Shown here: one piece after another, positions 23,325 to 32,610 of the stretch | Position numbering within the stretch: position 1 is the stretch's first letter | Layout: each line of letters begins with the position of its first letter | From: Oribacterium sp. P6A1 | Lineage (GTDB): Bacteria; Bacillota; Clostridia; Lachnospirales; Lachnospiraceae | Length of the DNA stretch: 64,000 nt | Reading direction: 5' to 3' | NCBI RefSeq assembly: GCF_000702885.1 | Contig: NZ_JNKO01000005.1 | Coordinates: forward strand, 1-64,000 | The notes under the pieces: generated by a model | Database searches by the model: none | Told to the model about the DNA's origin: nothing | What the model saw: only the letters and a program-made list of their open reading frames with translations | Translations under genes and position numbers: made by a program

Positions 23325-25820
23325 TCAGTTTACCTTAAAGTCAATCGCTTCATCGGCACACAGTGGCTTGGAGAAGTAGTATCCCTGAATAGTGTCTGCA
23401 TTAAATTCGGCAAGTTTTAAATATTGCCATTCATACTCAACGCCTTCTATGGTTATGGTCTTTCCGATATCATGAACAAGTAGAATTACGTCACGGATAA
23501 AATCTTCCTTACCATCCATAAGGTAGGTATCAACCAAAGACTTATCAAGTTTGACATCATCCACCGGTACATAGGTAAGATATGCCAATGATGAATAACC
23601 TGTTCCGAAATCATCAAGAAGAAGTTTGATGTTCATGTTTTGGAAACATTTGAATAGTTCTGAGGTTCTTGATGATTCTTCCAGTAAAAGAGATTCTGTG
23701 ATTTCAATCTGTACATACTTAGGATCTACCTTGTACTGAAGCAAAAGCTTCTTCAGATAGTCGCAGTATCCCTGATCATGAATCTGCCTGCTGGAGAAAT
23801 TTAATGAAATCGGATGAATGGTTTTTCCTTGTTCCGTCCACTGATGCAGCTGTTCCACAACCAGCTTTGTAATCAATCTACCCAGCTTTATGGTCCAGCC
23901 GCTTTTTTCGATTATAGGTATAAAGACTGCAGGTCCGTATGGGGAATCTTTAAGTCTGACCAGTGCCTCATAACCGATAACTTCCTTTGTTGATGCCGAG
24001 ATCTTAGGCTGATACATCAGATAGAATCCATCCGAATCAAATGCACTGAGAAATGCAGTTTTGATATTGGATTCAAGTATGAGCTTGTTCTTCATATCCT
24101 CTGCATAAACAAAGACCATATTTTTACCTCTGACCTTTGCTTCATACATGGCTATCTCTGCATTGATGACATGTTGTTCAGGAGTCGTTTCTCCGTCAGA
24201 ATTGGATATTCCTATACTTGCAGACAAAATAACATTGACAGTGTCTGCATTAAAAGGCTGGGTGAACAATGTCACTATATTTTTCACGGCCGCAGAAGTC
24301 TGATCCAGATTTTTACCTCTGTAAAGCATCAGGAATTCGTCTCCGCCGTATCTGCCTACTACCATGTTGTTTGCCAATGCATATCGCTTAAGAGCATTTG
24401 ATATATTGACTAATATCTTATCTCCTATCTGATGACCGTAATTTTCATTAATGTCTTTGAAACCGTCTATATCAATCATCAGAACGGAATAGATATCATC
24501 GGATTTCAGATTATTGTTTAAAAACCTGACTATGGATCCTCTGTTCAGAAGTCCCAGTAGCTCATCATGATTTGCCAGATACATAAGCTTGTTCTGGGAG
24601 CTTACTATCTGTTCCTTGGATCTTCTCAGTATCTTAACCTGATCTTTTTCATTAATGAAGGCTGACAGTGCTGCAAGAATAAATGAAAGAAGTGATGTTG
24701 CCATGATGAATACTATAGGCAGCATATTCTTATAAAGCTCATAAAAAGTCACAGGCTTACCAAAGTATACGGTGTCCTCCGGCAGCTGCTTTTCTGTGAT
24801 TCCATATCTTTTCATAAGCGGGTAATTGAATTCTGTTATCCCGGGAGTGTACATCGAAAGTGAATATGTGGATATATCCGCTCCATCATTTAAAACTTCT
24901 GATATAGTATGTGCAGCCTGCTTTGACTGTTCATAAAAGTCCATGTAAGTTCCGCCTAAAACGCCGGCATCTCTTCCCTCTGCATAATTTCTGAAAACAG
25001 GCACATTTACATTGTTTACTATAAGACTTGTGGAATCATATATCGAATGAACATTGCCATTTTTATCGTTGTAGCATGTCATGTAAAACAATAGCGTATC
25101 CGGTGAAAGAACCCTTAGATTTTCTACAACCTCTCTTTCGGTAAGAGCTTCTACATCTATATCATCAAAAGTGTAATCATTATACTGACGTTCCATTGCA
25201 TAGAACTGTTCAACGTCTGCCATTCCTGCGGGGGATTCATCATGTACCGCCACAAGTTTTTTTGAGTCGGGAAATAAATCCATGGCAGTAATCATAGTCT
25301 GATGAAGATAATTCAGCTCATAAAAGCCCGTTATGTAAGGATTTTCTTCAGCTTTATAGGCCAGTCCCAGATCATTTACACCAAAAAATACCATAGGAAG
25401 CTTACTAAAAAGCTCATCCTGATGTTTCATTGCAAAAGCCAAAGCATCATCATCACCTAACAGTACGGCTTCATACTGCAGTTTGTTTTCCTTATATCTG
25501 TTTTTGAAAAACTTATAAAACTCATTTATGTCTTCATCGGACCTGAAATTCTTTGTATCCATGTAAATAACATCAAATTCGATGCCGTTGGAATATAGTT
25601 CATTTTCCAATCCGGCCATCTGATATCTGTATGTATAGAACATAGGTTCATATGAACAAAGAAAAAGAATCTTATGATTGGTTTCACGGGGTTTATTGAT
25701 ACGGAATGTATCTTTTTCATAAATCTCATATGCAAGCATAACAAGGGTGGTGAAAAAACAAACTATTCCGATCAGAAAAAATAAACCTCTTGCTATGGTT
25801 AATAACTTTCTTTTTTTCAT
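23325..25820 (-). CDS. Membrane GGDEF-EAL protein with periplasmic-binding-like sensor
   Basis: About 831 residues. Helix at ~12-35, then an extracytoplasmic domain of ~300 residues like the ABC-type sugar/substrate-binding fold (KILFLCSYEPMFYTYRYQ, MVFFGVNDLG, VLGGTYMDFYEQ), a second helix at ~370-390, then GGDEF (GRYGGDEFLMLYRG near 493) and EAL (IGYEALVRL near 618, with LLDDFGTGYSSL, KLDKSLV and EGVEYEW). Both catalytic sets look intact, so it may make and destroy c-di-GMP in response to a ligand bound outside. The ATG at 25820 starts a standard signal anchor; the in-frame start at 25889 adds an unlikely Cys-rich leader. Confidence 0.85.
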   Translation of the reverse strand: MKKRKLLTIARGLFFLIGIVCFFTTLVMLAYEIYEKDTFRINKPRETNHKILFLCSYEPMFYTYRYQMAGLENELYSNGIEFDVIYMDTKNFRSDEDINEFYKFFKNRYKENKLQYEAVLLGDDDALAFAMKHQDELFSKLPMVFFGVNDLGLAYKAEENPYITGFYELNYLHQTMITAMDLFPDSKKLVAVHDESPAGMADVEQFYAMERQYNDYTFDDIDVEALTEREVVENLRVLSPDTLLFYMTCYNDKNGNVHSIYDSTSLIVNNVNVPVFRNYAEGRDAGVLGGTYMDFYEQSKQAAHTISEVLNDGADISTYSLSMYTPGITEFNYPLMKRYGITEKQLPEDTVYFGKPVTFYELYKNMLPIVFIMATSLLSFILAALSAFINEKDQVKILRRSKEQIVSSQNKLMYLANHDELLGLLNRGSIVRFLNNNLKSDDIYSVLMIDIDGFKDINENYGHQIGDKILVNISNALKRYALANNMVVGRYGGDEFLMLYRGKNLDQTSAAVKNIVTLFTQPFNADTVNVILSASIGISNSDGETTPEQHVINAEIAMYEAKVRGKNMVFVYAEDMKNKLILESNIKTAFLSAFDSDGFYLMYQPKISASTKEVIGYEALVRLKDSPYGPAVFIPIIEKSGWTIKLGRLITKLVVEQLHQWTEQGKTIHPISLNFSSRQIHDQGYCDYLKKLLLQYKVDPKYVQIEITESLLLEESSRTSELFKCFQNMNIKLLLDDFGTGYSSLAYLTYVPVDDVKLDKSLVDTYLMDGKEDFIRDVILLVHDIGKTITIEGVEYEWQYLKLAEFNADTIQGYYFSKPLCADEAIDFKVN

Positions 25821-25965
25821 AAGCTCTATCGGTAGAATAAAAAAAATACACCTACAAAAGTCGCTGCCCGGATTCGATGATGGTCTCATCGATTATTGGC
25901 ATGGAATAAGGTATCAAAACCTCATATCTTATTAAACGACATTTGTGGTGTATTTTATTAGTATT

Positions 25966-26304
25966 TTAGGCAATATCCAAAGGAGATATACTGTTTATGA
26001 TCAAATCATAAATCCCTGAAACAAGATTGCTTTCATATCTGCAATTAACATTGGTTCTCCGTGAGTTTATAGAGATACATATCTCACCGTTTGAATCTAA
26101 AAACGGATAAAAACGGCATATTTCATAACCGGTTGTATGGGAATTGATGTTGTAGGCACAAAAAGGTTCCAATGCTCTCATATCAGGTTCAACGGACCAG
26201 TGTCCTTTGATGCTTTTACTGATATTGTTGGCTATCTCCATAAGGGTAACTCTCAGTTCATCCATACCTACCCCATTGTTTTTTTGTAAATCTTCAAGTC
26301 TCAT
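25966..26304 (-). CDS. Hypothetical protein
   Basis: 112 residues, no family recognised. The N-terminal ~35 residues look helical (LEDLQKNNGVGMDELRVTLM), the rest is mixed with many Asn and Ser (NINSHTTGYEICRFYPF, SINSRRTNVNCRYES). The ATG at 26304 has AAAGG at a long spacing; an ATG at 26322 is also in frame. A TGTGATACAAT -10-like element lies ~110 bases upstream. Probably real, given length and composition. Confidence 0.4.
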   Translation of the reverse strand: MRLEDLQKNNGVGMDELRVTLMEIANNISKSIKGHWSVEPDMRALEPFCAYNINSHTTGYEICRFYPFLDSNGEICISINSRRTNVNCRYESNLVSGIYDLIINSISPLDIA

Positions 26305-26480
26305 TATAGTTCTACCTTTCATTGGGATCGTCTGCGAATTGAATTACGCTCTGCAGCAGCTTGCGGCAAATATTACTGAATTTCATAAAACCGCAAAAAC
26401 CATATGATTGTATCACAAAACATCTTAAATGTGTATTCTATTTTGATCCGAATGGCCATTTTGAATGGCCATTTTTGTAT

Positions 26481-26517
26481 AAAAAGAGAGGGAGATACCG
26501 ATACTCCCTCTCTTTTT
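26481..26517. terminator. Strong bidirectional terminator
   Basis: AAAAAGAGAGGGAG (26481-26494) pairs with CTCCCTCTCTTTTT (26504-26517). Just before it, AATGGCCATT occurs twice (about 26449 and 26464). The only other content of the 26305-26622 gap is the intergenic repeat at 26557. Confidence 0.85.
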
Positions 26518-26556
26518 ATGCTGATATAACTTCAATTAAACTTGTCTTACAATGAC

Positions 26557-26616
26557 GTGAGTATCAAAAGTATTGCCCCTCACTAATGATGTGCATCCCC
26601 ACACACATCGGTGTGT
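26557..26616 (+). repeat. Intergenic repeat, copy A
   Basis: GTGAGTATCAAAAGTATTGC then CCCTCAC: GTGAG (26557-26561) pairs with CTCAC (26579-26583). A second hairpin ACACAC-atcg-GTGTGT lies at 26601-26616. The same two-hairpin layout is found at 46629-46692 and 49102-49157. Confidence 0.65.
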
Positions 26617-26622
26617 AATGAA

Positions 26623-27795
26623 TCAAAGAGCCGCTTTGTAAATCTTCTCAACATCCCCGGCAGAAAGCGGACGGATTCTCGAAAGCTTAACGGTATCCTG
26701 CATGGTTGCATCCATGGCAAGCTCCCTAATATCACTATCTGAAGGATTTACTCCCATCTCACTGATTCTTACAGGCATTCCTATGCTCTTGAAGAACTCT
26801 TCTGTTCTGTCAATGCCTAAAACCGCAGCCTTCTCGTCATCAGCTTCATCAATCTTCCATACATTTCTTGCATATCTTGCAAATCTCGGAACAGCGCCTT
26901 TGTAGAGCTCTCTTGCCCAGGAAGCCCAGACTGCAGCAAGTGAAGCTCCATGAGTCACATCATATTTTGCGGATAATGCATGTCCTATCTTATGAACCGA
27001 GAAATCCTTTCCTCTTCCGCACTCTGTAAGATTGTTATGTGAAAGGCTTGATGCCCAGAATACTTCACACATTGCATCATAATCTGCCGGATCCTTCAGA
27101 ACCAGCTCACCGTTCTTTATAACTGTTCTAAGAAGACCTTCAGCAATCTCATCTGTCATGTCTGCCTTGATATCAGGGATGAAATATCTTTCCATGGTGT
27201 GCATCATGATATCGGTCACACCGGCTGCAATCTGATTCTTAGGGAGTGTTGCAGCAAGAGCAGGATTTACTATAGCGAAGCTGCATCTGTTCATATCTGT
27301 ATTGATTCCGGCCTTCTTACCTATGGCCTCATTTGTAAGAACTGCGGAATCACTCATCTCACTTCCGGCAGCAGCTATGGTAAGAACCGTACCTACGGGA
27401 ATTGATTTAACGAGATCCACTTTTCTTGTCCAGATATCCCAGAGATTTTTATCGGGATTTGCAGTTCCGTGGGCGATGGCCTTGGCAGTGTCAACTGTAC
27501 TTCCGCCGCCAACTCCGATTACCATATCCGCACCGAAGGCAAGTGCTTCTTTAACACCCTCCTCCGCATGTGCAAGTGTCGGATTAGGCTTGGCTCCTCC
27601 GAAATCCTTGAACTGTACTCCGGCTTTCTCCAATGAAGCCTTAACTCTGTCCAGAAGTCCGCTCTTAATAACGCTTCCCTTTCCGTATACCAGTAATGCC
27701 TTTGATCCGTACTTTTTTGCTGTATCTCCGGTCTTGTTCTCCGCATCTTTTCCGAAGACTACCTCTGTGGGTGTGAAATACCTGAAATCATTCAT
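26623..27795 (-). CDS. Iron-containing alcohol dehydrogenase (butanol dehydrogenase-like)
   Basis: 390 residues, type III alcohol dehydrogenase, reducing aldehydes such as butyraldehyde or acetaldehyde with NAD(P)H. GVGGGSTVDTAKAIAHG is the nucleotide site. Metal ligands are in place: GVTDIMMHTMERYF (Asp and His), HKIGHALS (His) and THGASLAAVW (His). Length is normal for the BdhA/BdhB/YqhD group; likely cytoplasmic, for disposal of reducing power in fermentation. Single gene, upstream of the intergenic repeat copy A. Confidence 0.9.
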   Translation of the reverse strand: MNDFRYFTPTEVVFGKDAENKTGDTAKKYGSKALLVYGKGSVIKSGLLDRVKASLEKAGVQFKDFGGAKPNPTLAHAEEGVKEALAFGADMVIGVGGGSTVDTAKAIAHGTANPDKNLWDIWTRKVDLVKSIPVGTVLTIAAAGSEMSDSAVLTNEAIGKKAGINTDMNRCSFAIVNPALAATLPKNQIAAGVTDIMMHTMERYFIPDIKADMTDEIAEGLLRTVIKNGELVLKDPADYDAMCEVFWASSLSHNNLTECGRGKDFSVHKIGHALSAKYDVTHGASLAAVWASWARELYKGAVPRFARYARNVWKIDEADDEKAAVLGIDRTEEFFKSIGMPVRISEMGVNPSDSDIRELAMDATMQDTVKLSRIRPLSAGDVEKIYKAAL

Positions 27796-27856
27796 TGTTT
27801 TGTGTCCCCTTCCAAAATAATTATGAAAATATCATAATATATTTACAGTTTTCAAA

Positions 27857-28618
27857 TCAATCCTCAGGGACAAAAAATTCCTGTATTTTCTGAATGGCAT
27901 AATCCATGTACTTTGGATTAGAGAATGGATGGTCTGCATTTTCGACCTTTATAAGCTCTATCACATTGTTCTCGGAAAATTCTTCTGCAACACTTACAGG
28001 TGCCATCTCATCCTTTGTTCCGTGAATCATGATGATGTCGTCTGCATAATCCATGTAATCATAGGTGCTGACATCATTGTTTTTCAGATCCTGCAGGAAT
28101 TCCAAAGAGATCTTTATCTTTCTGTCATAACCCCGAAGGATTTCTTTACCTTTATTCAGATTGTTCCAGTCATCTTCTGTTACGTGAGCAGCCATGGAAT
28201 CATACATCTTAATGGCCGGACAGCGGAATGCTGTCTTTCTGAAAGGATTTTCATGATCGTGGAGATAACGGAGAGTGACGTATGCTCCGAAGCTTGAAGA
28301 ATAGTTATATATGTCTTCCGCCCCCATTTCATTCTTTATATGTGAGATGACAAGATCCATATAAGTCAGGCACTCGTCAAGAATAAGCTTGTTACGGGCA
28401 TCTTTTCCATGGCACGGCCAGTCAAAACAGACAACACCGAAACCTTTGTATTTGGTTGTTATTCTGTCTGCAAATTTTTCAATGGCCTTATTATCTTTAT
28501 TTCCGCCGAAACCATATGTGGCGAGGACAATGTGCTTTAAATTATGTATATCTTTTTCAAAATAGACCTTACATCTGATGCTGAATCCCTGTTCATTTAG
28601 ATCGAAATATTTTTCCAT
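27857..28618 (-). CDS. Alpha/beta hydrolase
   Basis: 253 residues. IYNYSSSFGAYVTLRYL holds the nucleophile Ser in an S-x-S-F-G turn in place of the usual GxSxG. MIHGTKDEMAPVS gives the acid Asp and ENADHPFSNP the His, so the triad is present. YGFGGNKDN near the N-terminus is the oxyanion strand. Resembles esterase/acylaminoacyl-peptidase-like cytosolic hydrolases; substrate unknown. Separate transcript from the alcohol dehydrogenase gene downstream (62-base gap, no terminator seen). Confidence 0.75.
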   Translation of the reverse strand: MEKYFDLNEQGFSIRCKVYFEKDIHNLKHIVLATYGFGGNKDNKAIEKFADRITTKYKGFGVVCFDWPCHGKDARNKLILDECLTYMDLVISHIKNEMGAEDIYNYSSSFGAYVTLRYLHDHENPFRKTAFRCPAIKMYDSMAAHVTEDDWNNLNKGKEILRGYDRKIKISLEFLQDLKNNDVSTYDYMDYADDIIMIHGTKDEMAPVSVAEEFSENNVIELIKVENADHPFSNPKYMDYAIQKIQEFFVPED

Positions 28619-28797
28619 TAGCCTGCCTTTCCTGTCGCCTTAAAACCTTACTTCCCTCAGTTGATCCGGGAAGCTGATATTAATCTGAAATCATTCAGAG
28701 ATACCTGTATCTTTTGACCGAAGATTATAGCATAAATTAACTTAAGGTGCTAAACTTAATTTTATGCGACGTAAAATAACATTCAGGAGGTAATATT

Positions 28798-29181
28798 ATG
28801 GCAGACGAGATGTCAAAGGATTTTGATGCGGTAAAGGAGCTTGGACTTTGCGTACTTCATGTAGGTATCAATGCAGACGGCGAGGAAGATGCATTACGCA
28901 TTGCTGATGAATTCCATACTCTTATGGCATTCATTCCAAGAGTAGGAAACAGTTCTATTTTTGCTTCAGATCTTATCGAGATTATGAAGAAGGACGGTCC
29001 CGGAGAAAAGGGCCACATCGCCATCGGTGCTCATGATGTAGCAAAGGCCGCTCAGTTCTTTGAGAAGAGAGGCATGGGATTAAAGAAGGAAACTGCCCAG
29101 TATAACGAGGACGGCAGCATGAAGTTCATCTATCTTGATAAGATGATCGCAGGCTTCGCTATCCATCTCAAGCAGTATTGA
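28798..29181 (+). CDS. Stand-alone VOC domain, like the tail of KDPG aldolase-VOC fusions
   Basis: 127 residues: LGLCVLHVGINADGEEDALR, GNSSIFASDLIEIMKKD, KGHIAIGAHDVAKAAQFFEKRG and IAGFAIHLKQY. From memory this closely follows the VOC domain fused after 2-keto-3-deoxy-6-phosphogluconate/4-hydroxy-2-oxoglutarate aldolase in many Lachnospiraceae, with the aldolase half absent here. Different subfamily from the four MKITxFNP paralogues. AGGAGGTAATATT before the ATG. Function unknown; possibly a partner or relict of keto-acid aldolase. Confidence 0.7.
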   Translation: MADEMSKDFDAVKELGLCVLHVGINADGEEDALRIADEFHTLMAFIPRVGNSSIFASDLIEIMKKDGPGEKGHIAIGAHDVAKAAQFFEKRGMGLKKETAQYNEDGSMKFIYLDKMIAGFAIHLKQY

Positions 29182-29194
29182 TAATTCTTTTTAT

Positions 29195-29234
29195 AAAAAA
29201 ACTGCTTAAGTAATGAACTTAAGCAGTTTTTTAT
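29195..29234. terminator. Bidirectional terminator between the VOC gene and queF
   Basis: AAACTGCTTAAG (~29199-29210) pairs with CTTAAGCAGTTT (29218-29229) with A- and T-runs on either side; it touches the queF stop codon. Confidence 0.9.
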
Positions 29235-29716
29235 TATCTATTGTCAATCTTCTCGGGATACATGTCGTGCTGTGTCAGTCTGTCCCATGCGACCTTCTCC
29301 CACGCAGTACCGGGCTTTCCGTAATTGCAGTAAGGATCGATGGAAAGACCGCCTCTAGGCAGAAATTTTCCCCATACTTCGATGTACTTAGGATCCATCA
29401 GTCTGATAAGATCCTTCATGATTACATTGACAACATCCTCATGGAAATCTCCGTGATTTCTGAAGGAAAAAAGATAGAGCTTCAGGCTCTTGCTTTCTAC
29501 CATCTTCTTGTCCGGTACGTATGAGATGTAGATGGTTGCGAAATCAGGCTGTCCTGTAATAGGGCATAATGATGTGAATTCCGGACAGTTGAACTTTACA
29601 AAATAATCATTTTCCGGATGCTTGTTGTTGAAGCTCTCAAGAACAGACGGATCGTACTCATATTTATATTTTACCTGCTGGTTTCCAAGCAGTGTTAAAT
29701 CTTCGTTTTCTCTCAT
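29234..29716 (-). CDS. queF: preQ0 reductase QueF
   Basis: 160 residues, the short one-domain (B. subtilis-type) form. It reduces preQ0 (7-cyano-7-deazaguanine) to preQ1 with [24 protein letters not shown] contains the catalytic Cys (SLCP) and Asp (QPDF); [11 protein letters not shown] follows. The ATG at 29716 has AAGGAG at the right spacing; the in-frame start at 29740 does not. Last gene of the que operon, separated from queC by 110 bases that carry part of the intergenic repeat (GTATCAAAAACCGATA at 29755). Confidence 0.95.
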   Translation of the reverse strand: MRENEDLTLLGNQQVKYKYEYDPSVLESFNNKHPENDYFVKFNCPEFTSLCPITGQPDFATIYISYVPDKKMVESKSLKLYLFSFRNHGDFHEDVVNVIMKDLIRLMDPKYIEVWGKFLPRGGLSIDPYCNYGKPGTAWEKVAWDRLTQHDMYPEKIDNR

Positions 29717-29826
29717 GGTTTCTCCTTTTTCAGTTATCATTTTTCATGACACAGGTATCAAAAACCGATAGTGGACCTCTTTAAAAGGTCTGTTGCTGTA
29801 TTCCAAATTCCCGGGAGCCGGTTATG

Positions 29827-30510
29827 TCACTTCAGTGCCGGATCCTCTACTCCGTTCGCTGCAAATGCTGCAGCCCTGTCGATACATGTTCCGCATTTTC
29901 CGCATGGCTTTTCACCGCCTTCGTAGCAGGACCATGTAAGCTCATAAGGAACCTTCAGATCGAGACCCATCTTTACGATATTTGATTTATTCACCTTTAC
30001 AAAGGGAGCTTCGATCTTTAACTGATGTCCGGAGCCTTCCCAAATGGCTTCGTTCATAGCATTAACAAAGGCATCGGAGCAGTCGGGATATGCAAAACCT
30101 GCAGCATCATCCGCATGAGCTCCGTAATATATAAGACTGCAGCCTTTACTGAGGGCAATGCTGGCTGCGGAAGAAAGGAACAGGCCGTTTCTAAACGGTA
30201 CATAGGTACTTACAGGAGTCTCACCCCCGGTTTCCTTTATCTGTTCAGCATAGGAAATCTCAGGAATAGCCTCGTCAGACTGCTTAAGCAGTGAACAGTC
30301 ACTGTACTGAAATATCTTGCTGAGATCGAGATAAAGATGCAGAACACCGTAGTGCTTTGCCACAGCTTCTGCTGCTCCGATCTCCTTGTCATGCTTCTGA
30401 CCGTACATAACAGAAAGTGCGATGACATTGTCCTTTCCATATTTATCAACTGCTATACCGAGAGCGGTTGTGGAGTCAACTCCTCCGCTCAGTAGAACCA
30501 TAACTTTCAT
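29827..30510 (-). CDS. queC: 7-cyano-7-deazaguanine synthase QueC
   Basis: 227 residues. Converts 7-carboxy-7-deazaguanine to preQ0 with ATP and ammonia. PP-loop LLSGGVDSTTAL at the N-terminus and a four-Cys zinc knuckle near the C-terminus (SCYEGGEKPCGKCGTC). HADDAAGFAYPDCS is a family signature. Two adjacent ATGs (30513, 30510) follow GGAGG; 30510 is better spaced. 24 bases after folE. Confidence 0.95.
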   Translation of the reverse strand: MKVMVLLSGGVDSTTALGIAVDKYGKDNVIALSVMYGQKHDKEIGAAEAVAKHYGVLHLYLDLSKIFQYSDCSLLKQSDEAIPEISYAEQIKETGGETPVSTYVPFRNGLFLSSAASIALSKGCSLIYYGAHADDAAGFAYPDCSDAFVNAMNEAIWEGSGHQLKIEAPFVKVNKSNIVKMGLDLKVPYELTWSCYEGGEKPCGKCGTCIDRAAAFAANGVEDPALK

Positions 30511-30534
30511 CATTGCCTCCATGATTTTAAAAAA

Positions 30535-31107
30535 CTATTTGAGATACAGCTGAAGAGCCGGGTCTGTCTTGAAGCTGCCACGGAGTTCAGCCGTAAAAGT
30601 TTTTGTATTTGTCTTTTTAATGCCTCTTGCGGTCACACAGCTGTGACAGCCTTCGATGGTCACGGCAACATCCTCGCTTCCGGTTATCTCGGTCATGATA
30701 TCTGCTATATCCTTTCCGATTTTTTCCTGAAGCTGCAGGCGTCTTCCCACCATGTCACATACTCTTGCCACCTTTGAAAGTCCGATAACTTTTCCCTTTG
30801 GCACATAGGCCACATTGACCTTCATGTCATACATAAGAGCAAGGTGATGCTCACAGTATGAGAAAATGTCTATGTCCTTCATAACCACAATGCTCTGGGA
30901 ATCAACATTCCTGTCAACACCATCCTCAAAAGTCTTGTCGAACATTTCGGCTATTTCATGATTTGTGTAATTCATACCCGCAAAAACTTCCTCGTACATC
31001 TCGGCAACACGCTTTGGGGTTTCCAAAAGTCCCTCCCTGTCAGGATCATCTCCAAGCGCGATAAGAATACCGCGGATATGCTCTTCTATTGCTTTTTTAT
31101 CTATCAT
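30535..31107 (-). CDS. folE: GTP cyclohydrolase I
   Basis: 190 residues, type IA. Opens GTP to dihydroneopterin triphosphate, the first step toward preQ0 (and folate). Zinc ligands in [11 protein letters not shown] (Cys, His) and [10 protein letters not shown] (Cys); [10 protein letters not shown] and [17 protein letters not shown] are family blocks. Start overlaps the stop of queE by one base (TGATG), so the two are coupled. Its place inside the que operon suggests it mainly feeds queuosine. Confidence 0.95.
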   Translation of the reverse strand: MIDKKAIEEHIRGILIALGDDPDREGLLETPKRVAEMYEEVFAGMNYTNHEIAEMFDKTFEDGVDRNVDSQSIVVMKDIDIFSYCEHHLALMYDMKVNVAYVPKGKVIGLSKVARVCDMVGRRLQLQEKIGKDIADIMTEITGSEDVAVTIEGCHSCVTARGIKKTNTKTFTAELRGSFKTDPALQLYLK

Positions 31108-31760
31108 CAGACACCTCGTTTATCCGGATCCCAGATGACTTTATGCATCTGTATCTGCAATCTGACATCATTCATTTTATGTTCAATCATATAATCAACT
31201 ATGTCTTTTGGCTCAATGCTTCCGAACACAGGACTTATGTAAACATGGCAGCGCTCTGTAAGCCGGTACTTTTCCGTGAGACATCTTGCACGTTCAAGAT
31301 CCTCACGGCTTCCGGATACGAATTTCACCGTATCCCTGTCATCCAGAAGTTCAAAATTCACAAGAAGCATGCCGGCTTCACAGTTACTGCCAGGCAGTTT
31401 GTAGTCCATAGTGAATATAGGACGTCTTCCTTCTGTAAACGGAGTAAGATCTACGCTTCCGTTTGTCTCTATCTCTACAGAAAGTCCTTTTTCCAGAAGA
31501 AGCTGTATGAGCTCATGAACTCCCTTCTGAAGCAGCGGCTCGCCGCCTGTAAGAGTAACATTTTTAACCCCGGTTTCCATGATATATGCAGCTATCTCTT
31601 CCCCGGACATTTCGGTATAGGGACAGTTACCTTCATTCGCCCACCCGGTGTCACAGTAGCTGCAATTTAGATTACAGCCCTTAAAACGGATAAATACGGC
31701 AAGCTCTCCGGCTCTTGTGCCTTCTCCGTTGATACTTACAAATTTTTCTACTACTTTCAT
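31107..31760 (-). CDS. queE: 7-carboxy-7-deazaguanine synthase QueE
   Basis: 217 residues, radical SAM enzyme that contracts 6-carboxytetrahydropterin to 7-carboxy-7-deazaguanine. [16 protein letters not shown] has the Cx3CxxC cluster motif. [19 protein letters not shown] at the start and [12 protein letters not shown] in the core match the family. Second gene of the operon, 91 bases after queD and coupled to folE. Confidence 0.95.
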   Translation of the reverse strand: MKVVEKFVSINGEGTRAGELAVFIRFKGCNLNCSYCDTGWANEGNCPYTEMSGEEIAAYIMETGVKNVTLTGGEPLLQKGVHELIQLLLEKGLSVEIETNGSVDLTPFTEGRRPIFTMDYKLPGSNCEAGMLLVNFELLDDRDTVKFVSGSREDLERARCLTEKYRLTERCHVYISPVFGSIEPKDIVDYMIEHKMNDVRLQIQMHKVIWDPDKRGV

Positions 31761-31851
31761 TTCTGCTCCTCAACACAATCGCCTGTCCATCAGGAAATGT
31801 TATTCTGAAAATACAGTATGTTGTAAATTTCAGAATTTCTCACCAAATGCC

Positions 31852-32274
31852 TTAGTCCATTGCAAAGCTCGCACAGTTATTGGGAGTTTCATAGACATCA
31901 ACTCTGTGAACATTAAAACCTTTTTCCCTGAGACTTGTGAAAAAGAACTCTGAAAAATTCTCAGCCGTAGGACGGAAAGGAACTTCATTTAATCTGAAGT
32001 TTTCATCTTCAAGGGCCTTTATGGTTGTTTCCTTCAGAGAGTCCTTTTCATATATGAGGCTGTGATCAAAGAAATCGCACGCATCCTTAACAGCCTTCTT
32101 TAAATCTGAAAAATCTATCAGCATGCCTCTTGTCTGGGTTTCTTCGCTCAGAGCTTCTCCCTTAATCTCAACAACAACTCTCCATCTATGTCCATGAATG
32201 TTTCGGCACTTTCCCTCATAGTCCTTCAAAAAATGAGCGGCATCGAAACTTGCTTCGGATTTCAAAAAATACAT
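31852..32274 (-). CDS. queD: 6-carboxytetrahydropterin synthase QueD
   Basis: 140 residues. Converts dihydroneopterin triphosphate to 6-carboxytetrahydropterin. SFDAAHFLKDYEGKCRNIHG carries the zinc His of AAHF, the catalytic Cys and the first His of the HGH pair. EVPFRPTAENFSEFF and VYETPNNCASF are family blocks. First gene of the que operon, preceded by a leader with a terminator and a possible preQ1 aptamer. Confidence 0.95.
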   Translation of the reverse strand: MYFLKSEASFDAAHFLKDYEGKCRNIHGHRWRVVVEIKGEALSEETQTRGMLIDFSDLKKAVKDACDFFDHSLIYEKDSLKETTIKALEDENFRLNEVPFRPTAENFSEFFFTSLREKGFNVHRVDVYETPNNCASFAMD

Positions 32275-32301
32275 GTAAAATACCTCGATGTTTTTTTGTA
32301 A

Positions 32302-32327
32302 TAAAAAAGCTCTGCCAACGCAGAGCT
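32302..32327 (-). terminator. Leader terminator upstream of queD
   Basis: On the - strand AGCTCTGC-gttg-GCAGAGCT (32327 to 32308) is followed by TTTTTTAT. It lies 28 bases before the queD start, inside the 5' untranslated region, so it can only act as an attenuator of the operon. Confidence 0.85.
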
Positions 32328-32414
32328 ACACTAACATAAATATGATGCCTTGATCTAAAGACCATCTTAAGCATCGTATCTCAAAAGAATCCTATCTTTT
32401 TATGTATATGCAGT

Positions 32415-32456
32415 CCTGGTTTTATTTAGTGACAGGAAGGTACAAATGAACTGTCA
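32415..32456 (-). promoter_or_regulatory. Candidate preQ1-I riboswitch aptamer
   Basis: On the - strand GACAG (32455-32451) and CTGTC (32435-32431) close a 15-base loop TTCATTTGTACCTTC, followed by an A-rich tail ACTAAATAAAACCAGG. The loop's ACCT could pair with the tail's AGG to make the H-type pseudoknot of preQ1-I aptamers. The loop is a few bases longer than in the well-known examples. The place, ahead of a terminator and queD, fits; the fold is not proven. A separate GTGATTCC/GGAATCAC hairpin (32461-32485) lies just upstream. Confidence 0.4.
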
Positions 32457-32562
32457 TCGGTGATTCCCGATAATCAGGAATCACACTTATTAAATTAAAT
32501 GCCGGATAATATTATCACCTAATTCTGCTGCACGCAAGATAAAATATGATGATATGTGTGTT

Positions 32563-32598
32563 GAAAGTAAGCTGCAAATACTGATGACACTCACTTTC
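32563..32598 (-). repeat. Intergenic repeat, copy D
   Basis: On the - strand GTGAGTGTCATCAGTATTTG then CAGCTTACTTTC, matching copies A-C; GAAAGT (32563-32568) pairs with ACTTTC (32593-32598). Lies just beyond the PfkB gene. Confidence 0.55.
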
Positions 32599-32610
32599 AT
32601 CGACCCGGGG

